A stretch of DNA of 64,000 bases from Viridibacillus soli (GCF_016612995.1 NZ_JAEOAH010000003.1:124001-188000), one strand, 5' to 3'; counted from the stretch's first letter, positions 36,695 through 46,300 are shown. Notes: generated by a model not told the origin, from the letters alone. Translations and numbers: made by a program.

Positions 36695-37036
36695 TTAGAG
36701 CATCCTCCTAAATAAAATAGCTTTACTGAAAAAAATATGAATGTTGTTTTTTCACCTCAAGGCATTAAGAATAGTATTATTTTTCAAAATATTTGGCAAC
36801 GAGTTTATTCTAGCATAACACTTTACATAATTTGTTAATGTAATGATTCTTTATCATTAACGTTATGTAAATTATGTAAATTTTCTTGCAATAAATAGGT
36901 TTCTTATATTGTAAATTGATGTTATAACGTATAATGTTTTCACAGCGAAGGAAATATTAGTACTATTTTCAGGAGGGCATCCAAATTGATTTTGACAAAA
37001 GCGAAGGATTTTACAAATTAGTAACGGAGGCTTGAA
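36695..37036. other. Divergent control region of the glycopolymer locus
   Basis: This 342-bp gap between the GT4 gene and the LCP gene has no gene. It holds the imperfect inverted repeat at 36823-36870 and, nearer the LCP gene, ACGTATAATG (36926-36935), a good -10 element. Confidence 0.6.
36823..36870. repeat. Imperfect inverted repeat in the glycopolymer promoter region
   Basis: TTACATAA and GTTAATG on the left match CATTAAC and TTATGTAA on the right, 15 paired bases with short bulges around a 14-nt centre. No T-tract follows. A regulator site is likely, since it lies between divergent genes. Confidence 0.55.
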
Positions 37037-37981
37037 ATGGCAGGAGAACAAAGCGGAAAATACCATAAAAAGGGAAACAAATGGAGATGGTTTGTCGGCA
37101 TTGTAGTCGTACTTGTACTTAGCATTAGTGGCTTTGCTTATAGTATGTACCATAGCTTCACTGCTAATATAAAAGAGACATATGTCGCTATTGATCGTGC
37201 TAAATCAGAACAGCGTACAGAGCAAGTAGATTTTGATAGAAAAGACCCGTTTTCGATTTTATTACTAGGTGTTGACAATCGTGAAGATGATAGTGTTGGT
37301 CGATCGGATACAATCATCGTCTTAACAGTGAACCCAAATACAAGAGATACTAAAATGCTCAGTATCCCACGCGATACATACACAGCCATTGTAGGAAATA
37401 ATACGAATGATAAGTTAAACCATGCCTATGCTTTTGGTGGCATTACAATGTCCATGGATTCTGTTGAAGATTTATTGAATATTCCAATCGACTACGTGGT
37501 TGAAATCAATATGGATGGCTTCGCTAATATGATTGATGCTGTTGATGGGATTACGGTCGAAAATACTCGGGCTTTTGAGCAAAATGGTTATAATTTCTCT
37601 GTAGGTACGATTACTTTAGAAGGTAAAGGCGCACTTGCCTATGTTCGTAACCGTCACAATGACCCTGAAGGGGATTTTGGTCGTCAAAATCGTCAAAGAC
37701 AATTGATTTCGGGAATATTAAAAAAAGCTGTATCTGTTAATAGTCTATTAAATTATGAGGATATTTTTAATTCTCTAGGGGAAAACGTACAGACCAACTT
37801 AACATTTTCCGAAATGATAGATCTTCAAAAAAATTATAAAGACTCTATCACCAATATTGATCAATTACACTTTGATAAAGGTGCTGGCGAAATTATTGAT
37901 GCGGTTTGGTATTATAAGATGGATGAGGTTGAGTTGAAAAAAGTTTCTAGTTCATTACGTGATCATCTGGAATTATCATAG
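37037..37981 (+). CDS. LCP (LytR-CpsA-Psr) family wall glycopolymer ligase
   Basis: A 314-residue protein with a basic cytoplasmic end, one transmembrane helix (about residues 16-37) and an extracellular LCP domain. Core motifs: LLLGVDNRED, GRSDTIIVLTVNP, MLSIPRDTYT, LNHAYAFGGI, and YVRNRHNDPEGDFGRQNRQR with the pyrophosphate-binding arginines. It probably attaches the polymer made by the divergent operon to peptidoglycan. GGAGG precedes the ATG. It shares a class with the gene at 1401 but the two are diverged. Confidence 0.9.
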   Translation: MAGEQSGKYHKKGNKWRWFVGIVVVLVLSISGFAYSMYHSFTANIKETYVAIDRAKSEQRTEQVDFDRKDPFSILLLGVDNREDDSVGRSDTIIVLTVNPNTRDTKMLSIPRDTYTAIVGNNTNDKLNHAYAFGGITMSMDSVEDLLNIPIDYVVEINMDGFANMIDAVDGITVENTRAFEQNGYNFSVGTITLEGKGALAYVRNRHNDPEGDFGRQNRQRQLISGILKKAVSVNSLLNYEDIFNSLGENVQTNLTFSEMIDLQKNYKDSITNIDQLHFDKGAGEIIDAVWYYKMDEVELKKVSSSLRDHLELS

Positions 37982-37996
37982 TATAGGAGCTGACTA

Positions 37997-38030
37997 TAAG
38001 CCGTGATTTTGGCTTATAATCGGCTTTTTT
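37997..38030 (+). terminator. Terminator after the LCP gene
   Basis: AAGCCG pairs with CGGCTT, followed by TTTTT; an alternative inner stem TATAAGCC/GGCTTATA also exists. Confidence 0.75.
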
Positions 38031-38043
38031 TAGGAGATAAAAA

Positions 38044-38073
38044 CCCCTCTGGCTTTTAACTGAACCAGAGGGG
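38044..38073 (-). terminator. Terminator of the decayed response regulator locus
   Basis: CCCCTCTGG and CCAGAGGGG form a perfect 9-bp stem; the minus strand follows with TTTTTATC. Confidence 0.75.
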
Positions 38074-38099
38074 GATTAATTATTATTTAACATGTTACT

Positions 38100-38487
38100 T
38101 ACTGTTTACTAACTTCTATTGGCAATGAATTTTCTGTTTTCTTATTAAACTGACGAGTAAATAGACAATAGGAGTAGTCGATATTGATGCAAAAAAAAAT
38201 AAAGATATATTGAGTTACCCAGAGATCCTCACAGGCCGTCCAAAATAGCCGGTAGCATATACAAGAACTACCCTCTCTCACCAATATATAGGTGTTAGCA
38301 CTACATGGCGTGCAGTGTTTCGCATTATAATACTTGCTTGCAGCCCTTGCTCTACTCTTCAGCTGAGCTCGGGATATGCTTCAGTTCCATTTGTATACCA
38401 TTCCACTGAATATCCTTCTTTGCTTTTTAGCATATGTTCTAACATCTTACCTAAACGATGGTCGTCTTCCGCTAATAGAATTTTCAT
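38100..38487 (-). pseudogene. Truncated OmpR-type response regulator remnant
   Basis: ATG 38487, after a GGGAGGG site, opens MKILLAEDDHRLGKMLEHML, the phosphoacceptor half-domain start with two acidic residues. It ends after 42 codons at AYPELS, before the phosphorylation aspartate. The following minus-strand sequence to about 38100 has no clean receiver continuation; a 61-codon frame includes a hydrophobic stretch and RQFNKKTENS that could be the scrambled start of a sensor kinase. A good terminator follows. Probably a two-component pair lost by deletion. Confidence 0.7.
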
Positions 38488-38584
38488 GAGTGCCCTCCCA
38501 TTCATAGATTCGTATATTTCAAAGTAAAATATAAAACGTCTATGCTGTCTCAATTTTAAAAACAACAATTCTTTTATTTAAGAA

Positions 38585-38781
38585 CAGGCGTGTTCATTAA
38601 CCAATTTTAACCGTTACTATTAAAGTGGTAGGTTGATTTCCGCTACGGGATGCTCGCTTTCTGTGGGTAAGAAACCTCCGCTACAATCAACTAAAAATGT
38701 AGTAACATACGTAAATATTGAACATAAAAAAACATTTCAACGGTAAATAACAACCTAATATTTCCCTAATCAATACACCAG
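38585..38781 (+). mobile_element. MITE copy C (197 bp)
   Basis: The ends are CAGGCGTGTTCATTAACCAA and, inverted, CTGGTGTATTGATTAGG. Perfect 9-bp target duplications ATTTAAGAA flank it (38576-38584 and 38782-38790). It has the same inner order as copies A and B: GGTAGGTTGATTTCCGCTAC, GATGCTCGC, CCTCCGCTACAATCAACTAA, AACATACGTAAATATTGAAC. It retains more of the core's right side than copy B. Noncoding. Confidence 0.9.
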
Positions 38782-38790
38782 ATTTAAGAA

Positions 38791-39271
38791 ATACATAATG
38801 TTCTTGATTTTATTTTCATTATAACTTAAAATACATTTCCCATTTGTACACCAAAATATCAGATCCATCTCTACGTATGCTCTTTCTAAATTTTGCCCAG
38901 GAATCCCCTTGATTTTTTGTTATTTTTCTAAAAATCCTATTAGCATTTCTAATGGAATACATTAAAAACCCTTAAATAATTACTAAAAGCCGATTTTCTA
39001 TTTATCTAGATTATCGGCATTAGTTTTTTATATAATTTTTAGAAACCTCCCTTACTTATATAGCTAAGGGAGGTTTAAATATGTAACAATAAATCTCTAA
39101 CAAAGCAAAATATTATAATTTTTAGAAGGTCGTATCTGAATGTCATATACAAAAATTCAATTTTAAAAAAACATTCTAATACCGCAACAAGAAATTCGAG
39201 CAAAAACAATTGAAAATGGTTTATCTTCTATGAATACCTTTGTTTCTACATCCAGAGAATTAACTATATGA
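38791..39271. other. Gap with two hairpins
   Basis: No gene. A hairpin GCCGAT/ATCGGC lies near 38989-39018 and AAACCTCCCTTA/TAAGGGAGGTTT at 39043-39076. A plus-strand tail (PQQEIRAKTIENGLSSMNTF) near 39180-39270 lacks a start and may be a relic. Confidence 0.45.
39043..39076 (-). terminator. Possible terminator of mqo
   Basis: A perfect 12-bp stem AAACCTCCCTTA/TAAGGGAGGTTT with a 10-nt loop, about 195 nt beyond the mqo stop; TTTCTAAAAATT follows on the minus strand. Confidence 0.55.
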
Positions 39272-40759
39272 CTAGTCTTTGTTTAGACCTAGCGCTTCCG
39301 CTGTTGCAGTATGAACTTCTTGTAGAAGCTCTGGGTTTTCCACTAGTGACATGCCATAAGAAGGAATCATTTCTTTTAATTTTGGTTCCCACTCTTTTGC
39401 ATGTTCCGGGAAGCATTTTCCGATTACTTCAAGCATAACATGAACGGCTGTAGAAGCACCTGGAGAAGCACCTAGCAATGCAGCGATTGAGCCATCAGCA
39501 GCATTTACAACTTCCGTACCAAATTGAAGCGTTCCTTTACCACCCGCTTCAGTATCTTTAATAACTTGTACACGTTGGCCAGCAACTACAATATCCCAAT
39601 CATCGCTCTTAGCGTTCGGGATAAACTCACGTAACTCTTCCATACGCTGTTCTTTCGATAACATAAGTTGTTGGATCAAATATTTTGTCAATCCCATCTC
39701 TTTAACACCTGCCGCCAATAACGTTGTGATATTATGCGGTTTTACAGAAGCGATTAAATCCATATTAGAACCTGTTTTTAAGAACTTAGGTGAGAAGCCT
39801 GCAAACGGTCCAAATAGTAGCGATTTTTTATTATCGATAAATCTTGTGTCAAGATGAGGAACAGACATTGGAGGAGCACCAACCGCAGCTTTGCCGTATA
39901 CTTTTGCATGATGTTGCTCTACGATCTCTTGATTTTTACATACCATGAATAATCCGCTAATCGGGAATCCACCAATGTGTTTCCCTTCAGGTATACCTGT
40001 TTTTTGTAGTAACTCAAGGCTTCCTCCACCAGCTCCAAGGAAGACGAATTTTGCAGTATGGTATTCCATTTTAATGCCATCGGTATCGTGCACTTTTACT
40101 TCCCATAAGCCGTCTTTAGTACGTTTAATGCCTTCGACACTATGATTGTAGTTGATATCGACGTTTTGTGTTTTTAACTGGTCAAATAACATACGCGTTA
40201 AAGCACCAAAGTTGACGTCTGTGCCAGTGTCCATTTTTGTTGCCGCGATAGCTTCATTCGTAGGACGGTCTTGCATAATAAGCGGAATCCATTCCATTAG
40301 CTTTTCTGGATTATCGGAAAATTCCATTCCTTTGAACAGCGGATTGTTTGACATCGTTTCAAAACGTTTTTTCAAATACTCTACATTTTTTTCGCCTTGT
40401 ACTAAACTCATATGAGGCAATGGCATGATAAAGTCCTGAGGATTACGTATCAGATTGTTGTTTACAAGATAAGACCAAAACTGCATTGAAAGCTGAAACT
40501 GTTCATTTACTTTTATAGCTTTGCTAATATCTATGGATCCATCCGTTTTTTCGGAAGTGTAGTTAAGCTCGCACAGTGCCGCATGCCCTGTTCCCGCATT
40601 ATTCCATTCGTTTGAGCTTTCCTCTCCTGCGTCTGCAAGTTTCTCAAACACTGTAATGTTCCAGTCTGGTGCCAATTCTTTGAGCATTGTCCCCAAAGTC
40701 GCACTCATGATTCCGGCACCAATTAAGATAACATCTGTTTTATTTTGTCTGTTACTCAT
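39272..40759 (-). CDS. mqo: Malate:quinone oxidoreductase
   Basis: The membrane-associated FAD enzyme oxidises malate to oxaloacetate and passes electrons to quinone. The FAD site is [15 protein letters not shown] near residue 12, and the Mqo signatures [16 protein letters not shown] and [17 protein letters not shown] are present, with [15 protein letters not shown] later. I start at ATG 40759 (495 aa) because GAAGG is better spaced from it than from the ATG 9 nt upstream. It stands alone. Confidence 0.95.
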   Translation of the reverse strand: MSNRQNKTDVILIGAGIMSATLGTMLKELAPDWNITVFEKLADAGEESSNEWNNAGTGHAALCELNYTSEKTDGSIDISKAIKVNEQFQLSMQFWSYLVNNNLIRNPQDFIMPLPHMSLVQGEKNVEYLKKRFETMSNNPLFKGMEFSDNPEKLMEWIPLIMQDRPTNEAIAATKMDTGTDVNFGALTRMLFDQLKTQNVDINYNHSVEGIKRTKDGLWEVKVHDTDGIKMEYHTAKFVFLGAGGGSLELLQKTGIPEGKHIGGFPISGLFMVCKNQEIVEQHHAKVYGKAAVGAPPMSVPHLDTRFIDNKKSLLFGPFAGFSPKFLKTGSNMDLIASVKPHNITTLLAAGVKEMGLTKYLIQQLMLSKEQRMEELREFIPNAKSDDWDIVVAGQRVQVIKDTEAGGKGTLQFGTEVVNAADGSIAALLGASPGASTAVHVMLEVIGKCFPEHAKEWEPKLKEMIPSYGMSLVENPELLQEVHTATAEALGLNKD

Positions 40760-40768
40760 TCTTACCAT

Positions 40769-41221
40769 CCTTCTACCTTAAGATTTGCAAAAAGGATATA
40801 GGCCGTTCTTGCTTAGACATCACAGCAAGCCAAGACGAAACCTAGGAACATACCTTTTCAATATTAATTATACTCCTCTATAGGCCCAAAATCGACTCAA
40901 ATCCACATGATTTTTCAACATCCCCAAATTACATCAAACTAAATTTGGCCGTTATTTATGGTAAGGCTCACCACTTTTAATTATAAAGTAAAATATTTCC
41001 AAATAATTTTATTTAATCGATAGCAATTTCCCCTACAATCTGGACCGATTGCTAAACAGGAAACAATCCTGCATATCAACATAGGATTTTTGATCAACCC
41101 TTTATAAATTATCATTCTTAATCTAAAGTTCATATATAAATAGTTCATCTTTTTATAACCGGAATAATTTTTTTCAAAACGGTGCAACTTTATTAAAAAA
41201 GGTTAAACTTTATTTCAAAGC
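40769..41221. other. mqo upstream gap
   Basis: No gene. The minus strand carries a possible -10 element TATAAT near 40868. A 68-codon frame at 40981-41187 is unsupported by a ribosome site or family. Confidence 0.5.
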
Positions 41222-41275
41222 CACAGTTCCGTTGGGATTGGTGCATTATTTACATTATACAAGGAGCACAATAAA
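41222..41275 (-). pseudogene. Short duplicated fragment of the M15 peptidase gene
   Basis: On the minus strand this reads YNVNNAPIPTEL then a stop. It matches the YLGDDAPIPTEL segment of the peptidase at 41334-41909. At DNA level GTTCCGTTGGGATTGG is identical in both copies. A hairpin terminator of the peptidase gene abuts it. Confidence 0.6.
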
Positions 41276-41300
41276 AGAGAATCCATTGGAGGATTCTCTT
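41275..41300 (-). terminator. Terminator of the M15 peptidase gene
   Basis: AAGAGAATCC and GGATTCTCTT form a perfect 10-bp stem with TTTATT following on the minus strand. Similar to the hairpin at 26356. Confidence 0.75.
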
Positions 41301-41333
41301 AAGAAAAAATTTATACGTTAAGATTGGATAATC

Positions 41334-41909
41334 TCAACTTTCTTGCCTCTCTTCATAAGGTACACGATGCCCTTTTTGAAGCATGGGAATACTCAATCCA
41401 AATGTCATTTGTAAGTGTGGGTAATCTTTGAAATTTCTCCAATCTCCACCCCATTCAAAACCAAGTTCCTTAGCTAGTTCAGCTACTTCAAACCAATCGG
41501 ATTCTCCATTATTATTACCATCAAATTGGACATCCCATTCTATAGCGCCATTAGCATTTTTTATGGCATAATCAAAGGCTAATCCATAATTATGATAAGA
41601 TTCTCCACCTTTTGAATAAGTGACGATATTTCCTTCAGTAGATCTACCTTGTTCGTACAACTCATCCTGTTTTTCAAATGATCTAATACCTGCTGTAATC
41701 ATGACATCTATATTTTTTTCTGCTGCTTTTTCTAATAGAATATTTTTATTTCCCTCCACAATCGGATGCAGTTCCGTTGGGATTGGAGCATCATCCCCTA
41801 AGTAAAGATATTTGTCTTCTTTCATGTGGTTATAGGCAAAAAATAAAATAACAACAAAAAGAAGAATAATGATCCACGCTATTAAATGATAATCAACGAT
41901 GCTTTTCAA
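41334..41909 (-). CDS. M15 family peptidase (CwlK/VanY-like)
   Basis: A membrane-anchored zinc peptidase of 191 residues with one N-terminal helix (about residues 10-27). The M15 core has ITAGIRSFEKQDELYEQGRS, then the first zinc motif SYHNYGLAFDYA (H-x6-D), and the second zinc histidine in DYPHLQM. This is the M15C subgroup, which includes L-alanyl-D-glutamate peptidases such as CwlK. It acts on peptidoglycan stem peptides outside the membrane. A nearby fragment duplicates a part of its N-terminal region. Confidence 0.85.
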   Translation of the reverse strand: MKSIVDYHLIAWIIILLFVVILFFAYNHMKEDKYLYLGDDAPIPTELHPIVEGNKNILLEKAAEKNIDVMITAGIRSFEKQDELYEQGRSTEGNIVTYSKGGESYHNYGLAFDYAIKNANGAIEWDVQFDGNNNGESDWFEVAELAKELGFEWGGDWRNFKDYPHLQMTFGLSIPMLQKGHRVPYEERQES

Positions 41910-42044
41910 GTTTAACTGTTCTCCTTTAAAAACGATTCATCTATAGTATGAATCATTCATTTTTCCTCATACATTTTAATTGAATATGAAACAAACAGGT
42001 TCTTAGTTAGTAATCATAAAAATACATATTCTATGTAGACTAAA

Positions 42045-42077
42045 AAATCCCCTTATGTCTATAAAGACGTAAGAGGA
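42045..42077 (-). terminator. Terminator of the DUF457 gene
   Basis: CTTATGTC pairs with GACGTAAG (one G-T pair) within flanking TCC/GGA, followed by ATTTTTTAG on the minus strand. Confidence 0.65.
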
Positions 42078-42087
42078 AAAGCTTGTT

Positions 42088-42567
42088 TCAAAGTAGATGC
42101 ATGATGGTTTGGTAGGCAAGATACACGCTACAAATTGTTAATACAGTAGCGACTACATTTTCCACCTTACTACCTGTGCGTGTTGTAAGTGGCAAGCGCA
42201 CTGTGATTTTAAGTGGAAACAATAACTTAATGCCATTTTTTGTAGCCATATCCAGCACATAATGGCTGACCATTCCTATTAATACACCTGCTGTTATGGA
42301 TTCATTCGAAATATATGTATTCATGACAATGGCCATAAGGAATAAAAACAGCAAACTATGGGTGAACGATCGATGACCAAATACCTTATTGACGATTTTG
42401 GATGTGATACGAAACGTCCGTCCAATTTTACTGCCACCGTGGCAAATATCCGGAAGCAATGCCCCTGCAATACTAGAGCCAACCAGTACTATTGGATCGT
42501 AATTTGAAACTTGTGCAAAAGCAAGACCTGCTGCAATGCCACCTATGATGTGAGTATTTCCTGTCAT
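42088..42567 (-). CDS. DUF457 family membrane metal-dependent hydrolase
   Basis: This 159-residue protein has four transmembrane helices and conserved His/Asp positions: THIIGGIAAG, GALLPDICHGGSKIGR, HRSFTHSLLF, and SHYVLDMATKNGIKLLFP. These match the DUF457/YdjM family, annotated as metal-dependent hydrolases or LexA-regulated membrane proteins. The reaction has not been established. It is monocistronic. Confidence 0.82.
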   Translation of the reverse strand: MTGNTHIIGGIAAGLAFAQVSNYDPIVLVGSSIAGALLPDICHGGSKIGRTFRITSKIVNKVFGHRSFTHSLLFLFLMAIVMNTYISNESITAGVLIGMVSHYVLDMATKNGIKLLFPLKITVRLPLTTRTGSKVENVVATVLTICSVYLAYQTIMHLL

Positions 42568-42968
42568 GCTTTCATTCTCCTTAATTCTATTAAATTGTAT
42601 GCATTCTTACATTACACTATTTCGATTCATATTTGTATGTGAAATGATGATTATGTGATAAATAGATTAAAGAAGTTAGTAAATATTGCTTAAATAGTCT
42701 ATTTATATTTTTGACTTCGTTTTAGGGTATGAAAGAAGTGGCGCCGTTCTCCCTTAAGGTTGATTCCATTTTATAGTTCAGGTAGTGACTCGAGTCGTTA
42801 AATCCTAAGCGCAGAGTAAAAACTCCAGCTTTCTAACCACATAGATAAATTTCACTCCCCCACCTTAAAACTCACATTTTAATTGATCTTAATTTAAACA
42901 ACTAATGACGTTACCCCTCAAAGTACTGTAAAATTAAAATTAAGTTCTCATTAAAGGAGTTATATAAT
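42568..42968. other. Gap upstream of the Nudix gene
   Basis: No gene is visible; stops occur in all frames. The last 60 bases include the promoter region of the Nudix gene, without clear boxes. Confidence 0.5.
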
Positions 42969-43364
42969 ATGAAAAAATCTGTTCACGTTGTTGGTGCAAT
43001 AATTGAAAATGAAAAAAAAGAAATTTTTTGTGCGTTAAGAAGTCCTGATATGTCACTTGCAAATTACTGGGAATTTCCTGGTGGAAAAATTGAAGCTGGT
43101 GAGACACCACAACAGGCTTTAAAACGCGAAATTAATGAGGAGCTTAGCTGTAAAATTGAAGTTGGCCAAAAAGTTGAAGATACAACATACGAATATGAAA
43201 AGGTCATTGTCCGTTTAGAAACATACATGGCCAAAATCGTACAAGGTGTACCTACCATTAGTGAGCACGCTGAAGCACAATGGGTGCAACGTCAAAATCT
43301 TTCACAACTAGATTTCGCTCCTGCAGATATTCCTGCGGTAAGTAAACTAGCTATTCAAAAATAA
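42969..43364 (+). CDS. Nudix hydrolase, MutT-type
   Basis: A 131-residue Nudix protein. The Nudix box GGKIEAGETPQQALKREINE-EL fits G-x5-E-x7-REUxEExGU. The start KKSVHVVGAIIENEKKEIFC and the FPGG segment fit (8-oxo)-dGTP diphosphatases of the MutT class. It lies 21 nt before the PLD-helicase gene on the same strand, so it is probably transcribed with it. AAAGGAG precedes the ATG. A role in nucleotide sanitation is known for the class; its link to the helicase is inferred. Confidence 0.87.
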   Translation: MKKSVHVVGAIIENEKKEIFCALRSPDMSLANYWEFPGGKIEAGETPQQALKREINEELSCKIEVGQKVEDTTYEYEKVIVRLETYMAKIVQGVPTISEHAEAQWVQRQNLSQLDFAPADIPAVSKLAIQK

Positions 43365-43385
43365 TATAATATGGGCGTGAATTAA

Positions 43386-46265
43386 ATGGAGCATTTAATA
43401 CGTAAAATTGAAAGTTCATTACATAAGGGCTTTATCGATCAAAGCAAGCCTGTATCAGCACAATTCAAACCAAAACTACTTACAAATAAAGCACATGAAA
43501 ATGTTCTATCTACTTTATTACAAGAGCTAAAAACATGTAAGGCTTTTACTTTTTCAGTTGCTTTTATCACTGAAGGTGGATTGGCTACTTTAAAAACGAT
43601 GCTCTATGATTTAGATAAAAAAGGGATTAAGGGCCGAATTTTAACATCAACATTCCTAAGCTTTAACCAACCTAAAATGTTTAAAGAGCTTTTAAAACTT
43701 ACAAATGTTGAAGTCCGTTTAACTAGCGTTAAAGGATTCCACTCAAAGGGATATATTTTCGAGCATGAAGATTATTATTCACTAATAGTTGGCAGCTCAA
43801 ACTTAACAGATAGCGCTTTAAAGATAAATTTCGAATGGAATGTGTTTGTAACCTCACTAGAAGAAGGAGAAGTTATTCACCATTTTAAAAATCAGTTTGA
43901 TGATGCCTGGCATGAAGGAACTCCATTAACAAACGATTGGATTGCAGCTTATGAACAAAATTATATAGCGGCACCTTTCATTAAAAGTGATTCTTCAAAT
44001 ATTATTGAAATGAGAACAGAATATCTTACAAACACATTAGCAGAGAGTCTTTCTATTAAACCTAACAAAATGCAAAATGATGCACTTCAGCAAATTAAAG
44101 CATTACGTTCAACCGGTGCAAAAAAAGGACTTATCATTTCTGCAACAGGAACTGGTAAAACATTTTTATCCGCTTTCGATGTTCGAAATTTCCAGCCTAA
44201 AAAAATGCTTTTCATTGTACATCGCGAGCAAATCTTAAAAAAAGCGATGTCAGATTATCGTAAAATTTTAGGTGGTAACGAAGAGGATTATGGTATTCTA
44301 TCGGGTAACTTCAAAGAAGTGAAAGCTCGTTATCTATTTGCAACGATTCAAACCATCTCATCTGAACGCTATCTACAACAATTTGAACGCAACGAGTTTG
44401 ATTATGTATTAATTGATGAAGTGCATCGTGCTGGAGCGAAATCTTATCAAACGATCTTTAATTATTTTGAACCTGAATTTTTACTAGGTATGACAGCTAC
44501 ACCTGAGAGAACTGATAACTTTAATATATATGAACTTTTTGATTACAATATTGCGTATGAAATTCGCCTACAGGCAGCACTTGAAGAAGATATGCTTTGC
44601 CCCTTCCATTACTTTGGTGTTACAGAGTTTGAAAAAGACGGTGTCAGTGTTGATGAAGTTACTGAGCTACAAAAGCTTGTATCACATGAGCGCGTACAGC
44701 ATATTATTGAAAAGATTAACTACTATGGTTTTTCCGGAGATAAAGTTCGTGGCCTAATGTTTTGCAGTTCTAAGGAAGAAGCTCGCCAATTATCAGATAC
44801 ATTAAATGATCAAGGATTGAAAACATGTGCTTTAACCGGTGATCATTCACAAAATGAACGTGAAGAAGCCATAAAAAAACTGAACTCCGGTGGGATTGAA
44901 TATATTCTAACTGTCGATATTTTTAATGAAGGTATTGATATTCCCTTCCTAAATCAAATCGTGATGCTACGTCAAACACAATCGAGCATAATCTTTATCC
45001 AACAATTAGGACGAGGGTTGCGTAAACATGATTCAAAGGATTATGTTACGATTATCGACTTTATAGGTAACTATAAAAATAACTATCTAATCCCTATTGC
45101 TCTTTCAGGTGATCGGTCAATGAATAAAGATAACGTACGCCGAAGAACTGTTAATACAGATTATATTCAAGGTGTTTCAACGATAAACTTTGAAGAAATT
45201 GCGAAGAAACGTATTTTTGAAGCGATAAATAATACAAATCTATCTACTATTAAAATATTAAAAGAGACATATAGTGAGCTAAAAAATCGCTTAGGAAAAA
45301 TCCCTTTAATGCTAGATTTCATACATCAAGAATCTCTTGATCCAGAAGTAATAGTTAATTACTCTGATAACTATTATTCATTTCTAATAAAAATGAAAGA
45401 AGAACTCCCTTCATTAACGGACTATGAATTAAAAACTTTATCCATGTTTTCAATTGAACTTTTAAATGGAAAAAGAATTCATGAAGTTTTGTTAATTGAC
45501 ACCTTGCTACAAAACGATTCGATTACTAAATCTGAGTTTATTAAGCTATTAAAAGATTTCGGTACATATGTTGATGAAGAGACAATTCATTCAGTTGAAA
45601 ACATCTTATCTTTAAACTTCTTTGTCACAGTTGCCCGTGAAAAATATGGAAATAAACCAATAATAATATTGGATAACGATTACTATAAGTTTAATGACGA
45701 TATAGTTCAAAGTTTAAAAAATGAAAATTATAAGAGATTCATTGAAGATATCATTGGATGCGCCATAGAAAAAAATAAACAATTTAATTCGACTCAGCCA
45801 TTCACTATATATAAAAAATATTCAAGAAAAGATGTTTGTCGCCTTCTAAATTGGGAGATCAATGAAGAAGGGACCCTGAATGGTGGACATGTAAAATCAA
45901 ATACATGCCCAATATTTGTGAATTATCATAAAGTAGAAGATGATGCAACAGTACATTATATGGATGAATTTCTATCAAATGAAGTGTTCAAATGGTGTTC
46001 AACTAAAAATCGGAAAATTACTGCAAAAGATATTGCACCAATTGTTAAATCTTATTCAGAAAATACCACAGTACATTTATTCGTTAAAAAGCATAATGGC
46101 GAAGGCAAAGACTTTTATTACTTAGGAAACGTAAAAGTTGATGAATCTAGTGCCATAAACGATCAATTAGTTGATAAAGGCAAAGCTTACAATGTTGTTA
46201 CAATGAACATGATTTTAGAGCATCCAGTAGACTACAATATGTATCATTATTTAGTAGAAGAATAA
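43386..46265 (+). CDS. PLD-nuclease/DEAD-like helicase with C-terminal DUF3427
   Basis: The 959-residue protein joins three parts. Residues 20-200 hold a phospholipase-D-type nuclease domain with HSKGYIFEHEDYYSLIVGSS and NLT (HxK plus N). Residues 230-600 hold a superfamily 2 helicase: Walker A SATGTGKTFL, DEVHRAG, GMTATPERTD, and motif VI QQLGRGLRK. Residues 700-959 hold a DUF3427-like region with YSRKDVCRLLNWE, which is PUA-like. Such proteins recur in bacterial defence and DNA repair gene neighbourhoods. It follows a Nudix gene and faces an HNH nuclease gene. No catalytic position is obviously missing. Confidence 0.88.
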   Translation: MEHLIRKIESSLHKGFIDQSKPVSAQFKPKLLTNKAHENVLSTLLQELKTCKAFTFSVAFITEGGLATLKTMLYDLDKKGIKGRILTSTFLSFNQPKMFKELLKLTNVEVRLTSVKGFHSKGYIFEHEDYYSLIVGSSNLTDSALKINFEWNVFVTSLEEGEVIHHFKNQFDDAWHEGTPLTNDWIAAYEQNYIAAPFIKSDSSNIIEMRTEYLTNTLAESLSIKPNKMQNDALQQIKALRSTGAKKGLIISATGTGKTFLSAFDVRNFQPKKMLFIVHREQILKKAMSDYRKILGGNEEDYGILSGNFKEVKARYLFATIQTISSERYLQQFERNEFDYVLIDEVHRAGAKSYQTIFNYFEPEFLLGMTATPERTDNFNIYELFDYNIAYEIRLQAALEEDMLCPFHYFGVTEFEKDGVSVDEVTELQKLVSHERVQHIIEKINYYGFSGDKVRGLMFCSSKEEARQLSDTLNDQGLKTCALTGDHSQNEREEAIKKLNSGGIEYILTVDIFNEGIDIPFLNQIVMLRQTQSSIIFIQQLGRGLRKHDSKDYVTIIDFIGNYKNNYLIPIALSGDRSMNKDNVRRRTVNTDYIQGVSTINFEEIAKKRIFEAINNTNLSTIKILKETYSELKNRLGKIPLMLDFIHQESLDPEVIVNYSDNYYSFLIKMKEELPSLTDYELKTLSMFSIELLNGKRIHEVLLIDTLLQNDSITKSEFIKLLKDFGTYVDEETIHSVENILSLNFFVTVAREKYGNKPIIILDNDYYKFNDDIVQSLKNENYKRFIEDIIGCAIEKNKQFNSTQPFTIYKKYSRKDVCRLLNWEINEEGTLNGGHVKSNTCPIFVNYHKVEDDATVHYMDEFLSNEVFKWCSTKNRKITAKDIAPIVKSYSENTTVHLFVKKHNGEGKDFYYLGNVKVDESSAINDQLVDKGKAYNVVTMNMILEHPVDYNMYHYLVEE

Positions 46266-46268
46266 TAA

Positions 46269-46300
46269 AAAACTCGAAGCAAATTCTTGCTTCGAGTTTT
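46269..46300. terminator. Bidirectional terminator between helicase and HNH genes
   Basis: AAAACTCGAAGCA and TGCTTCGAGTTTT form a perfect 13-bp stem with T-tracts on both sides. A diverged copy lies at 47490-47517. Confidence 0.85.

Noticed and set aside
40981-41187. A 68-codon minus-strand frame upstream of mqo
   Set aside because: No ribosome site and no similarity to known proteins.
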